DNA of 50,364 nucleotides from Planctomycetota bacterium (GTDB lineage Bacteria; Planctomycetota; Phycisphaerae; Sedimentisphaerales; Anaerobacaceae). A model generated the notes under the pieces. That model made no database searches. It was not told the origin of the DNA and saw only the letters and a list, made by a program, of their open reading frames with translations. How positions within the stretch are numbered: the stretch's first letter is position 1; the number at the start of each line of letters is the position of its first letter. Of this stretch, positions 16,866-24,973 are shown piece after piece. The translations under genes were made by a program, and so were the position numbers. The DNA is taken from the NCBI GenBank assembly GCA_022563885.1, contig JADFMM010000011.1, forward strand, positions 1-50,364. Reading direction: 5' to 3'.

Positions 16866-17879
16866 TCAAGCCCTGGAGTAGGAAGAAGACCATCCGTTGC
16901 CGCGACCGCGTCCCAGGAGAGCCGCCGCCTCTTTCGCAAAGTATGTGATGATGATGTCCGCACCGGCACGCTTGATCGACAAGAGCATCTCCAGCATGGC
17001 AGCCTCTCTATCGAGGTATCCTGCCTCGGCAGCGGCATTGAGCATCATGTATTCGCCACTGACGTTGTAGGCGGCGATGGGCAGCTTGAATTCCTGTTTG
17101 GCGCGACAGATGATGTCCAGGTAGGGCAAGGCGGGCTTCACCATGAGCATATCCGCCCCTTCATCGAGATCCAAGGCCATCTCGGCGAGGGCCTCGCGGG
17201 CATTGCCGGGGTCCATCTGATAGCTGCGGCGATCCCCGAAAGAGGGGGTGGAATCGGCGGCGTCTCGAAAGGGTCCATAGTAGGCGGAGGCATACTTGGC
17301 CGCATAGGACATGATGGCCACCTCGGGACATCCATTCTTTTCCAGGGCCTGGCGCAGGACGGCGATACGCCCATCCATCATGTCCGAGGGTGCGACGATG
17401 TCGGCGCCGGCTTCTGCGTGGCACAACGCGACCTTGGCCAACAGCGCGCAAGTGGCGTCATTGTCTACCCTTCGCTCTTTCAGGACACCGCAGTGACCGT
17501 GCACGGTATACGCGCACAAGCAGACATCCGTGATCACCAGTAGGTCGGGACAGGCTCGTTTGATCGCCTGGATGGCCAGCGGCACCGCGCCTTGAGGCGA
17601 CCAGGCCTCGGAGCCCTGCTCGTCTTTCTGCCCGGGAATCCCGAAGAGCAGCACGGCGGGAATACCCAATTGGGCCACCTCCAGGGCCTCGACCGCGACA
17701 CGGTCGGGAGAAAAGTGATAGCATCCCGTCAGGGATCCAATCGGTTCCTGGACGCCCTCCCCGGGACAGACAAACAGGGGGTACACCAAATCGTTTTCTG
17801 TCAGGACTGTTTCACGCACGAGGCGACGCATGGTCGCATTGGTGCGCAATCGCCGCAGTCGTCTTTCTGGAAATCTCAT
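16866..17879 (-). CDS. hemB: Delta-aminolevulinic acid dehydratase (porphobilinogen synthase)
   Basis: HemB condenses two 5-aminolevulinate molecules to porphobilinogen in tetrapyrrole synthesis. The 337-residue length is standard. The zinc site is [14 protein letters not shown] with Cys120, Cys122 and Cys130. The two Schiff-base lysines are Lys195 ([16 protein letters not shown]) and Lys248 ([12 protein letters not shown]). [12 protein letters not shown] and AYNVSGEY are the other family blocks. So this is the cysteine-rich, zinc-dependent type, not the Asp-rich magnesium type. No strong ribosome-binding site precedes the ATG at 17879. No other haem gene lies nearby. A MITE-like element occupies the spacer upstream. 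Confidence 0.97.
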   Translation of the reverse strand: MRFPERRLRRLRTNATMRRLVRETVLTENDLVYPLFVCPGEGVQEPIGSLTGCYHFSPDRVAVEALEVAQLGIPAVLLFGIPGQKDEQGSEAWSPQGAVPLAIQAIKRACPDLLVITDVCLCAYTVHGHCGVLKERRVDNDATCALLAKVALCHAEAGADIVAPSDMMDGRIAVLRQALEKNGCPEVAIMSYAAKYASAYYGPFRDAADSTPSFGDRRSYQMDPGNAREALAEMALDLDEGADMLMVKPALPYLDIICRAKQEFKLPIAAYNVSGEYMMLNAAAEAGYLDREAAMLEMLLSIKRAGADIIITYFAKEAAALLGRGRGNGWSSSYSRA

Positions 17880-17970
17880 GCGATGCTATTCGAGATGCCC
17901 CCACGCACGCCGTGAAGCAGGTTGGCAATGTGAAGATTTTGTCACTACCACCATCATGGAATCACCCTGA

Positions 17971-18150
17971 GGGATCGGCAAGAAATAAATTGGACAACTT
18001 GGGGTCCAAGTGTGCCCCATATTGGGTCGCGCCCGATTGAGCGAAACCACAGGCGTAGCTGTTCTACGTCGCGGATTCCGCGATTGAGAAGCGATCCAAG
18101 ATGGGGTGCAATTGGGCATTCAAAAGGCCAAGTTATTTCTTGCCGGTCCC
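17971..18150. mobile_element. MITE-like inverted-repeat element, family 1, copy A (180 bp)
   Basis: The ends are GGGATCGGCAAGAAATAA and, on the other strand, GGGACCGGCAAGAAATAA. The arms remain imperfectly complementary for about 50 bp inward, and the whole element is a long imperfect palindrome. A second copy in opposite orientation lies at 38343-38582 and carries 60 extra central bases. No transposase is encoded. The right end abuts the stop codon of the STAS gene. No clear target-site duplication is visible. Confidence 0.8.
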
Positions 18151-18539
18151 TAAGCTTGTTCAACACTGTCTTCAATGGCGTCAGAGGTCATCGACTGCAC
18201 AGCGGACCGTCTATCGGGGAAGAACTTGAAAATCTTGTCGAGGTTGGTGATCTTGAACACCCGCTGAAGTTGACTGTTCGTGTTGCAGATCGCCACCAAT
18301 CCCTCCCAGTCTAACAGCCTCGCCCGAGTCTCAAGAATCAACCCCAGCACTTGAGAGGAGAAGAAACTCACCTGATCGAAGTCAAAGATCACTCTGCCCG
18401 GCTGGTTCTCGTCGATAAAGGTCTTTAACAGGCGAGCAGATTGGGCAATGCCGTCCAGGTCGCTCACAATGCTCTCGGTAAACTCGACCACGGCAACGCC
18501 GCCTTCGTTCACAATTCGGATGTCCGCCCGTTCGTTCAT
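18150..18539 (-). CDS. STAS-domain anti-sigma factor antagonist
   Basis: STAS proteins of the SpoIIAA/RsbV type release a sigma factor by binding its anti-sigma kinase, switched by phosphorylation of one serine. The 129-residue product has the usual order: an early VAVVEFTESIVSD strand-turn, VIFDFDQVSFFSSQVLGLIL with the candidate phospho-serines Ser61/Ser62, then LVAICNTNSQLQRVFKITNL. The usual D-S-S-G-L motif is F-S-S-Q-V here, so it is divergent, and phosphorylation should not be assumed. The ATG at 18539 starts the domain. No partner kinase is adjacent. The TAG stop is fused to the inverted-repeat element that follows, so the last residues (DSVEQA) may be affected by the insertion. Confidence 0.88.
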   Translation of the reverse strand: MNERADIRIVNEGGVAVVEFTESIVSDLDGIAQSARLLKTFIDENQPGRVIFDFDQVSFFSSQVLGLILETRARLLDWEGLVAICNTNSQLQRVFKITNLDKIFKFFPDRRSAVQSMTSDAIEDSVEQA

Positions 18540-18605
18540 GGGTGCTGTTTGGCCCTCTCAATAAGTTCGTCACCTATTATCCCGTATTGATTCGGCCTCG
18601 TCGAG

Positions 18606-18628
18606 AGTTATTTCTTGCCGGTCCCTAA
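18606..18628. repeat. Solo terminus of element family 1
   Basis: These 23 bases are identical to the right end of copy A (18131-18153), including the three bases outside the inverted repeat. Nothing on the left resembles the rest of the element, so this is an isolated end, left by deletion or produced by abortive insertion. Confidence 0.75.
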
Positions 18629-18667
18629 CCTCCGCGACTTGCATTCCCCCATCCCTGGGCGTAGGCT

Positions 18668-18818
18668 AGGCTTTGTCAGAGAACTCCATCGTCGGCCCGA
18701 GAGCGAGTGTTTTTTCGTCTGGCAAAGACGGCGAAGCAGGCGATATTGGTTTCATCGTCGATGCAGCCGGGCGAAAAACAAGCCGCTCGAAGCCAGATCG
18801 AGTTTTCTGACACAGCCT
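18668..18818. mobile_element. MITE-like element, family 2, full copy (151 bp)
   Basis: The left end reads AGGCTTTGTCAGAGAACTC and the right end, on the other strand, AGGCTGTGTCAGAAAACTC. The inner right arm reads TCGATCTGGCTTCGAGCGGC on that strand, and the same run recurs at 42995-43012. No coding capacity was found. Related copies lie at 21213-21303, 41529-41560, 42976-43013 and, as a core fragment, 40736-40880. Confidence 0.75.
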
Positions 18819-18889
18819 TGACTCTTTCAGAATAATCCTTCGTCAAGTCGTTGTGACCGCCCAGTTTGTAAAGTAAAGAGCACAGGACT

Positions 18890-20872
18890 ATGAGACACAG
18901 CGAGCAGGAACGCGCCATTGGGCTTCTCCTGTCCGATGAGGGGCCACTCGCCGAGACGCTGGACCACTACGAGGTACGGCCCCAGCAGAGGGAGATGGCC
19001 TCTGCCGTCTACCGGGCCTTTACGTCCAAGCGTCATCTGGCCGTTGAGGCGGGCACCGGTGTGGGCAAGACCTTTGCCTATCTCGTGCCGGCCATAGAAC
19101 ACACGGCCCAAGAGGGTGGCAAGGTCCTGATCAGCACCTTCACGATCACACTCCAGGAGCAACTACTCCTCAAGGACCTGCCCTTGCTCGACACGTGTCT
19201 GTCCCGTGGCTTTACTGCCAAACTGGCCAAGGGGCGGGGCAACTATGTCTGCCGGCGGCGGCTCAACTTCGCCTCGAGTCGGGCCCATCGCCTCTTGGGC
19301 GGCTATGCCGCCGAACTCGAGAGGCTGCAGACTTGGGCCGCCCAAACGGAGGACGGCTCCCTGGCCGATTGTGACTTCCTCCCCAAGAGCACCGTGTGGG
19401 ACAAGGTCAAGAGCGAACATGGTAACTGCCGAGGACGGTCCTGCGACCACCACGAGGACTGTTTCTATTGGCGGGCCCGTCGAGAACTGGAAACAGCGGA
19501 CATCGTCGTCGCCAACCATGCCCTGCTCTTCAGCGACCTGACGCTGAAACAGGAGGGCTATGCCCTGATGCCGGATTACAGCGCCGTCGTGCTGGATGAA
19601 GCGCATACGGTGGAGCGCGTCGCGGAGGACCACTTCGGCCTCAACATAGGCTACCAGCGTGTCAGCTACGTGCTGGACAGTCTTTACAACCCGCGTACCC
19701 GCCGCGGCCTCTTGGTAGATAGCAAGGCGGGCAGCGCCATTGACACCCTCTGTGAAGCCCACTCTCAAGCCGCCACCTTCTTCGAAGCCGTGACCCAGTG
19801 GCACGACCGAAACAGGCAGAAGACCCAGGGACGGTGTGAGCCGCACGTAGTGGAGGACTGCCTCACCGGCCCACTCAAAGAGGTCACGCGTCTCCTGCGC
19901 CAAGAGATCGCCGCGAGCGACGATGAAGATGAAAAGGGAGAGATGACCCGCTACGCCGACCTCTGTAAGGCCCTGGTACGGGACACCAAGGCCTTCCTGA
20001 AACAGCCGGACGACGGCCATGTCTACTGGATCGATTCAGAAGCGCACGACATCCGCTCGGTCCGCTTACGGAGTGCGCCCATCGATGTGGGCCCTGATCT
20101 GCAGCGCTGCCTGTATGAGCCCTTTGACTCCATCGTCCTCACCAGCGCCACCCTCAGCACCGGCGGCATCCAAGACAAGAAGGGATTCGACTTCTTTATC
20201 TCCCGCATCGGCCTCACGGAGTATGACGGTCTGCAGTTGGGCTCTCCCTTCGACTACGAGCGGAATGTCACGATCTACATAGAGAAGGATCTTCCCAATC
20301 CCAATGCACCGGAATTCGTCGAGTCCGCCACGGAGACCATCAAGACCTACCTCAACAAGACCGACGGTCGAGCCTTCGTCCTCTTCACCAGCTACCGCAT
20401 GCTGGACCGGATCGCCGACCAGATCGAGAGCTGGTGTCGGCAAGAAGAGATCACTCTGCTCCGCCAGGGCGGCCACCTCGACCGTTCGGCCTTGCTAACG
20501 CGATTCAAAGCGCCGGGTCGTCACACCTTGTTTGGCACGGACAGTTTCTGGCAAGGCGTCGATGTCCCCGGCGAGGCGCTGCAAAACGTGATCATCACGC
20601 GTCTGCCCTTCGCCGTGCCCGATCAACCCCTGCTGGCCGGTCGCCTGGAGCAGATTCGCGATGCGGGCGGCAATCCCTTCTTTGACTACCAACTGCCCGC
20701 CGCGATCATCAAGTTCAAACAGGGCTTCGGCCGCCTCATCCGTTCCAAGAGCGACAGTGGCATCGTCGTAATCCTGGATAGCCGCATCGCCAGCAAACCC
20801 TATGGCATGCAGTTCCTGGCCAGCATCCCCAAGTGTCGCGTGGAAATAGTGTCCAGGAAAAATGATCCGTGA
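18890..20872 (+). CDS. dinG: DinG/XPD-family superfamily 2 DNA helicase
   Basis: DinG-type helicases are 5'-3' translocases that resolve R-loops, D-loops and G-quadruplexes. The 660-residue product has a Walker A (AGTGVGKT, residues 54-61), DEAH at 236-239 and motif VI QGFGRLIRS near the C terminus. Four cysteines, Cys121, Cys180, Cys185 and Cys191, lie between motifs I and II and match the iron-sulfur cluster of XPD/DinG helicases. LTSATLSTGG and GTDSFWQGVDVPG are further conserved blocks. No exonuclease domain is fused at the N terminus. An AGGA sits shortly upstream of the ATG at 18890. The stop overlaps a remnant ORF at 20862. Confidence 0.93.
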   Translation: MRHSEQERAIGLLLSDEGPLAETLDHYEVRPQQREMASAVYRAFTSKRHLAVEAGTGVGKTFAYLVPAIEHTAQEGGKVLISTFTITLQEQLLLKDLPLLDTCLSRGFTAKLAKGRGNYVCRRRLNFASSRAHRLLGGYAAELERLQTWAAQTEDGSLADCDFLPKSTVWDKVKSEHGNCRGRSCDHHEDCFYWRARRELETADIVVANHALLFSDLTLKQEGYALMPDYSAVVLDEAHTVERVAEDHFGLNIGYQRVSYVLDSLYNPRTRRGLLVDSKAGSAIDTLCEAHSQAATFFEAVTQWHDRNRQKTQGRCEPHVVEDCLTGPLKEVTRLLRQEIAASDDEDEKGEMTRYADLCKALVRDTKAFLKQPDDGHVYWIDSEAHDIRSVRLRSAPIDVGPDLQRCLYEPFDSIVLTSATLSTGGIQDKKGFDFFISRIGLTEYDGLQLGSPFDYERNVTIYIEKDLPNPNAPEFVESATETIKTYLNKTDGRAFVLFTSYRMLDRIADQIESWCRQEEITLLRQGGHLDRSALLTRFKAPGRHTLFGTDSFWQGVDVPGEALQNVIITRLPFAVPDQPLLAGRLEQIRDAGGNPFFDYQLPAAIIKFKQGFGRLIRSKSDSGIVVILDSRIASKPYGMQFLASIPKCRVEIVSRKNDP

Positions 20873-21002
20873 GGATCACTTCAGAGAAACGCACTTGCTG
20901 CCCGCCCTGAAAGCAGGATTCATTGAGATAACCCTCTCTAGTATACCGGGGAGCAGCAAGCGAGAATACCGCCTGACCAAGAAAGGCCAGGCAATCGTAT
21001 AA
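20862..21002 (+). pseudogene. C-terminal fragment of an AlbA_2/RecG-like transcriptional regulator
   Basis: A 46-codon frame starts inside the dinG stop region and reads HFRETHLLPALKAGFIEITL, then REYRLTKKGQAIV and a stop. This resembles the C-terminal winged-helix end of AlbA_2/HATPase-type putative regulators, where a similar 'FR...L.PAL.AG.IE.T.P' phrase is followed by 'YRLT.KG'. The catalytic N-terminal part is absent, so it is a relic. It lies just upstream of the defence-like AAA gene. The match is from memory of the family, not from a search. Confidence 0.55.
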
Positions 21003-21328
21003 GGGCGAATACAGCGATAGGAGGGCTCAAAAGAAACCGTTGCAGCAATACGACGCGTCGCGAGCTATTCGACGACGCCAAGGCGCCATCGACGCACAGC
21101 GGGAAGACTAACCGTCAACTTGCAAAACAGTTGATGTCATTGCGGAGTATGCGGACGCTGTTTACTTTTCGCTGGCGGCTTGTATGATAAGTTTCAAACG
21201 TATCTCTGTGCGAGGCTCTGTCTGAAAACTCGATCTGGCTTTCCCTCGGTTCTGAGCCTTAGGGTCGAAGACGGCCCGACGACGGGGTCTTCAGACGGAG
21301 CCTAGCAGAAGACCGGAGTTAATAAACC
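21003..21328. other. Spacer between the regulator relic and the AAA-DUF4276 pair
   Basis: This 326-bp stretch contains no supportable gene. Its right part is occupied by a family 2 element (21213-21303). GGAG at 21315-21318 serves as a ribosome-binding site for the AAA gene at 21329. Confidence 0.55.
21213..21303. mobile_element. MITE-like element, family 2, short copy (91 bp)
   Basis: The left end is AGGCTCTGTCTGAAAACTC, continuing with GATCTGGCTT as in the full copy. The right end on the other strand is AGGCTCCGTCTGAAGAC. The centre differs from the 151-bp copy. It ends 25 bp before the AAA ATPase start codon and so lies within its leader region. Confidence 0.68.
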
Positions 21329-22537
21329 ATGAATACTACTATCGAAAGCATACGCCTTAAAAACTTCAAGGCCTTTAAGGACGTCACCATACGCGATATT
21401 CCGCGAATGTGCGTGGTCGTGGGCGCGAACGGCACAGGGAAATCGACTTTGTTTGACGTCTTCGGCTTCCTTCGCGATTCCCTGACGAACAATGTGCAGA
21501 TCGCCTTAAGCAAACGCGGCGGCTTCAAGGAAGTCAGGACCCGGGATGCAGAAGGAGCCATCGAAATCGAGTTGAAGTTCCGGTTTCATATGACCACGAA
21601 AACCACCCAAAAAACACCTCTCGCAACATACACCCTCGCGCTCAATGAGAGAAACGGACAGGTGTTTATTGAACGCGAAGAACTTCGCTATAGGCGAGGA
21701 AGTCATGGTCAACCGTGGAAGTTTTTAGCCTTCTACAATGGCGAGGGGGAGGCCGTCACCAATGAGTTCGATGATGTGGACGATGAATCTAAGCTCTCAC
21801 GAGAAAAACAGACTTTGGCGAAACCAAGTATCCTGGCGATCAAGGGACTGGCGCAATTCAAACGCTACCCAGCGGTTATGGCACTTGGCCAGATGATAGA
21901 AAACTGGCATGTCTCCGATTTCCATATCAGCGCCGCCAGAAGCTTGCCCGATGCGGGATACGCTGAACATTTGTCGCGTGAAGGAGAGAATCTTGCTCTG
22001 GTTACGCAATACCTTTACGAACACAAAAGGGATGTATTCGATGCGATCTTAATCAAAATGGCCAACCGGGTTCCCGGCATTTCAAAAGTGGAAGCCAAGA
22101 CTTCGGAGGAAGGAAGAATTCTCTTGCGATTTCAGGACGGCGCCTTCAAGGACCCGTTTCTCGCCCGTTATGTCTCTGACGGCACCATCAAGATGTTTGC
22201 TTACCTTGTGCTTCTTTACGACCCTTCCCCGCATCCGTTGCTCTGTGTGGAAGAACCGGAAAATCAACTTTACCCGAAGCTCCTATATGAATTGGCCGAA
22301 GAATTCAGTGCCTATGCGTCCAAAGGAGGCCAGGTATTCATCTCTACTCATTCCCCTGACTTTCTCAATGCTGTTGAGTTGGACAGCGTTTTTTGGCTGG
22401 CCAAGGACAAAGAAAGTGGGGTGACGAATGTCAAACGCGCGAAAGACGACAAACAGATCGCAGCATTCATGGCCGAGGGCGACAAGATGGGTTACCTGTG
22501 GAAGCAGGGATTTTTTGGAGGGGTCGATCCCCTATGA
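21329..22537 (+). CDS. AAA_21/OLD-like ABC-type ATPase, probable defence ATPase
   Basis: The 402-residue product is an SMC/OLD-like ATPase. It begins with IESIRLKNFKAFKDV, then a Walker A VVGANGTGKSTL (Lys38). A signature-like YVSDGTIKMFAYL precedes the Walker B LLCVEEPENQLYP near residue 305, and an H-loop ISTHSPDFLN lies near residue 338. There is no fused TOPRIM domain; the next gene, overlapping by four bases, supplies a TOPRIM-like protein. This split resembles OLD nucleases and several two-gene phage-defence systems. An older regulator relic and a MITE-like element lie just upstream, consistent with a variable locus. The ATG at 21329 is preceded by GGAG. The defence role is inference from architecture. 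Confidence 0.87.
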   Translation: MNTTIESIRLKNFKAFKDVTIRDIPRMCVVVGANGTGKSTLFDVFGFLRDSLTNNVQIALSKRGGFKEVRTRDAEGAIEIELKFRFHMTTKTTQKTPLATYTLALNERNGQVFIEREELRYRRGSHGQPWKFLAFYNGEGEAVTNEFDDVDDESKLSREKQTLAKPSILAIKGLAQFKRYPAVMALGQMIENWHVSDFHISAARSLPDAGYAEHLSREGENLALVTQYLYEHKRDVFDAILIKMANRVPGISKVEAKTSEEGRILLRFQDGAFKDPFLARYVSDGTIKMFAYLVLLYDPSPHPLLCVEEPENQLYPKLLYELAEEFSAYASKGGQVFISTHSPDFLNAVELDSVFWLAKDKESGVTNVKRAKDDKQIAAFMAEGDKMGYLWKQGFFGGVDPL

Positions 22538-23100
22538 GGACGCTTGTCGTTTTTACAGAAGAAATGTCTGCCAAGGTTATGCTGGAATCACTATTGCCGC
22601 GTCTGTTGCCGCAGGAGATCCATATTCAGTGTATCGATTTTGAGGGCAAGCAGGACCTGGAGAAGCAACTGCCCATAAAGTTGAAGGGTTGGAGAACGCG
22701 TGACACCTGCTTCGTCATCCTACGAGACCAGGACAGCGGCAACTGCCATCACATCAAGAGAAATCTCAGGAGCATTTGCGATGCGGCAAACAAGCCGGAG
22801 GTATTAATTCGTATTGCATGTCACGAACTGGAGAGCTGGTATTGGGGAGACTTAGCCGCAGTGGAGGCCAGTCTGGAAATCGACGGATTAACCGCTTTTC
22901 AAGCAAAGGCGAAGTACCGGAACCCGGACGCTATCATACATCCTTCCGCTAAACTAAAAAAGGTCACTAAGAATCGCTATCAAAAGGTCGGAGGATCCCG
23001 CGTCATCGGAAGACACTTATCACTGGATAATAACCGCTCAAGGAGCTTCCGAAATTTCATACATGGGGTTCGCCGGATCATTGCCTTCGAAGATGATTGA
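22534..23100 (+). CDS. DUF4276 family protein, TOPRIM-like partner of the AAA ATPase
   Basis: The 188-residue product starts with MRTLVVFTEEMSAKVMLESL, with the early Glu9/Glu10 expected of a TOPRIM fold. FVILRDQDSGNC supplies the D-x-D (Asp65, Asp67), and RIACHELESWYWGDL is the characteristic C-terminal block of DUF4276. Toprim folds in OLD-type systems cut DNA or RNA; whether this one is a nuclease is not known. The start is the ATG at 22534 with GGAGGGG upstream; it overlaps the AAA stop as ATGA, so the two are surely co-translated. A longer upstream frame from 22393 lies inside the AAA gene and is rejected. Confidence 0.85.
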   Translation: MRTLVVFTEEMSAKVMLESLLPRLLPQEIHIQCIDFEGKQDLEKQLPIKLKGWRTRDTCFVILRDQDSGNCHHIKRNLRSICDAANKPEVLIRIACHELESWYWGDLAAVEASLEIDGLTAFQAKAKYRNPDAIIHPSAKLKKVTKNRYQKVGGSRVIGRHLSLDNNRSRSFRNFIHGVRRIIAFEDD

Positions 23101-23230
23101 AAACTGCCAATGCGAACCAATGAATGCGACTGAAATCATGGTGTATACACATGTATTTGGTCTTCTGGATTCGACCTATAACTGACTCAAGGGGTTCAGA
23201 AGCAAGTCCTCAACGAAATGGAGCAACACC

Positions 23231-24910
23231 ATGCGTCTACTAGGCTTAATGATCTTACTCTGGCCCATCAGTGTTGCCTATGCTCAGGAAACAAGCAATC
23301 CCGATCCCAACCGCTTTTCGAAGAGCTTCGCCGCCTTTGCCGAGCAGGATCGCGATCATCCCCTTGAGAAGAGAGGCACTGTCTTCGTCGGCAGTTCCAG
23401 TGTGCGGATGCTGGACATCCCCAAGTACTTCCCCGGGATCGTTGCGCTGAATCGGGGCTTCGGCGGCGCCCACATCTCCGATGTCAATCACTACCTGGAG
23501 CAGGCCGTGCTTCAGTATGAACCGAACACAGTGGTCTTCTTCTGCGGCGGCAATGACCTCTGGTCCGGCAAGTCACCGGCCCAGGTCCGGGCAGACTTCG
23601 ACGCATTTACGCAACGCCTCTTCGATCGAGTGCCGAAGGCCAAGCTGATCGTCCTGGCGACACGGCCCAGTCCCAAGCGTATCCGCATCATCGAGCAGGA
23701 ACACCAACTGAACGCGCTCTTCGAGGCCGCGGCGGATCGGGACAAACGCGTGACCTATCTAGACGGATCGGCCTCGCGTTTTCTGGATGAAGCGGGAAAG
23801 CCCCGACCGGAACTCTATGCCGAAGACCAACTCCACATGAACCACGCCGGCTATCTGATCTGGGGCGAAATCATCCGGCCTCACCTCAGGCCCCTGTTCT
23901 TGGTGGGTGGGGACATTTCCACCCTGGCCAAGATCGAGCAACTCGGCGGGACCTTTCGTCACGACAACGATGCGGGTGACTGTATCGCCATCCTCAGAAG
24001 CCAAGGATGGAACTGCTTTCGCCTGCGTCTCTTCGTGCAACCCACGATGCGCAACGCCGTGGTCCAGGACCTGCCCTACACGCTGGCCCTGGCCAAACGA
24101 ATCAAGGAGTCAGGTGCTCAACTGCTGCTGAACTTCCATTACAGCGACACTTGGGCCGATCCCGGGCACCAGAACAAGCCGGCCGCCTGGGCCGGTCTGG
24201 ACTTCGACGCCCTGGTACGTCGGGTCAAAAGCTATAGTGCGGAGACCATCGCCGCCTTCAAGGCCGTGGATGTCTTGCCGGACATCGTGCAGGTCGGCAA
24301 CGAAATCACGCCCGGCTTTCTCTGGCCCGATGGCAAGGTCTATCGGGAGAACGACTCGGTCGAACACTGGTCCGAGTTCACCACCCTGCTCAAGGCCGCC
24401 ATTGAAGGTGTCAGGCAACCTTTGGATGAGACGGACCTGGTGCGTGTTATGATTCACATCGACGGCGGAGGTCGGCGCGCCAAGACCAGGTACTTCTTCG
24501 ATCGCATCCTAAAGCATGGCGTTCAGTTCGACGTCATCGGCCAGAGCTACTATCCCTGGTGGCATGGCACGCTGGAAGAGGCGCGGCAAAACCTAAGCAA
24601 AACGGCAGTGGCCTATCGCAAGGACATCGTCATCGTAGAGACCGCCTACCCTTGGCGGGGCGCGCAGTGGTGGGCCAATCGGGACAACATGGCCTGGCCG
24701 ATCACCTCGGAGGGCCAATCCACCTTTCTCGCGGAACTCGCCGATACGGTCCGTCAGACCGCGGAGAATCGGGGTTTGGGTATCATCTATTGGTACCCTG
24801 AGGCGATCAACGTCGCGGGTATGAATATCTGGAACGGCGGCGCGACCGCCATCTTCGATGAGGAGGGTAATGTGTTGCCTGGTGCCAAGGCGATGGCGCC
24901 AGCTGAGTGA
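23231..24910 (+). CDS. Secreted SGNH hydrolase fused to GH53 endo-beta-1,4-galactanase
   Basis: A Sec signal peptide ends near residue 18 (AYAQE). Residues 50-220 form an SGNH/GDSL hydrolase: GSSSV at 54-58, FCGGND with Asn108, and DQLHMNHAGY with Asp199 and His202. From about 228 a glycoside hydrolase family 53 domain follows: GDISTLAKIEQLGG, VQVGNEITPG with the acid/base Glu358, and IVIVETAYPW with the nucleophile Glu470. GH53 enzymes cleave beta-1,4-galactan side chains of pectin. The fused SGNH domain could remove acyl groups from the same substrate; that is inference. A GGAG lies just before the ATG. It converges with a sulfatase gene, the first of the degradation island. Confidence 0.9.
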   Translation: MRLLGLMILLWPISVAYAQETSNPDPNRFSKSFAAFAEQDRDHPLEKRGTVFVGSSSVRMLDIPKYFPGIVALNRGFGGAHISDVNHYLEQAVLQYEPNTVVFFCGGNDLWSGKSPAQVRADFDAFTQRLFDRVPKAKLIVLATRPSPKRIRIIEQEHQLNALFEAAADRDKRVTYLDGSASRFLDEAGKPRPELYAEDQLHMNHAGYLIWGEIIRPHLRPLFLVGGDISTLAKIEQLGGTFRHDNDAGDCIAILRSQGWNCFRLRLFVQPTMRNAVVQDLPYTLALAKRIKESGAQLLLNFHYSDTWADPGHQNKPAAWAGLDFDALVRRVKSYSAETIAAFKAVDVLPDIVQVGNEITPGFLWPDGKVYRENDSVEHWSEFTTLLKAAIEGVRQPLDETDLVRVMIHIDGGGRRAKTRYFFDRILKHGVQFDVIGQSYYPWWHGTLEEARQNLSKTAVAYRKDIVIVETAYPWRGAQWWANRDNMAWPITSEGQSTFLAELADTVRQTAENRGLGIIYWYPEAINVAGMNIWNGGATAIFDEEGNVLPGAKAMAPAE

Positions 24911-24973
24911 TGCGGGCCAGGCGCTGTCAAGAACGAAGGAGTGCCGAGTTGTGTGATGCCGCTCCCAGCGTGC

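Larger units (their letters stand above)
18540..18889. other. Repeat-filled spacer upstream of dinG
   Basis: The 350-bp spacer holds no gene. It carries a lone terminus of element family 1 (18606-18628) and a complete-looking copy of family 2 (18668-18818). The remaining bases before the dinG start include an AGGA a few bases from the ATG. A dinG promoter could be here but was not identified. Confidence 0.6.

Noticed and set aside
22393-22533. An upstream start for the DUF4276 gene
   Set aside because: This frame lies inside the AAA ATPase and lacks the DUF4276 opening; the ATG at 22534 has a good ribosome-binding site.
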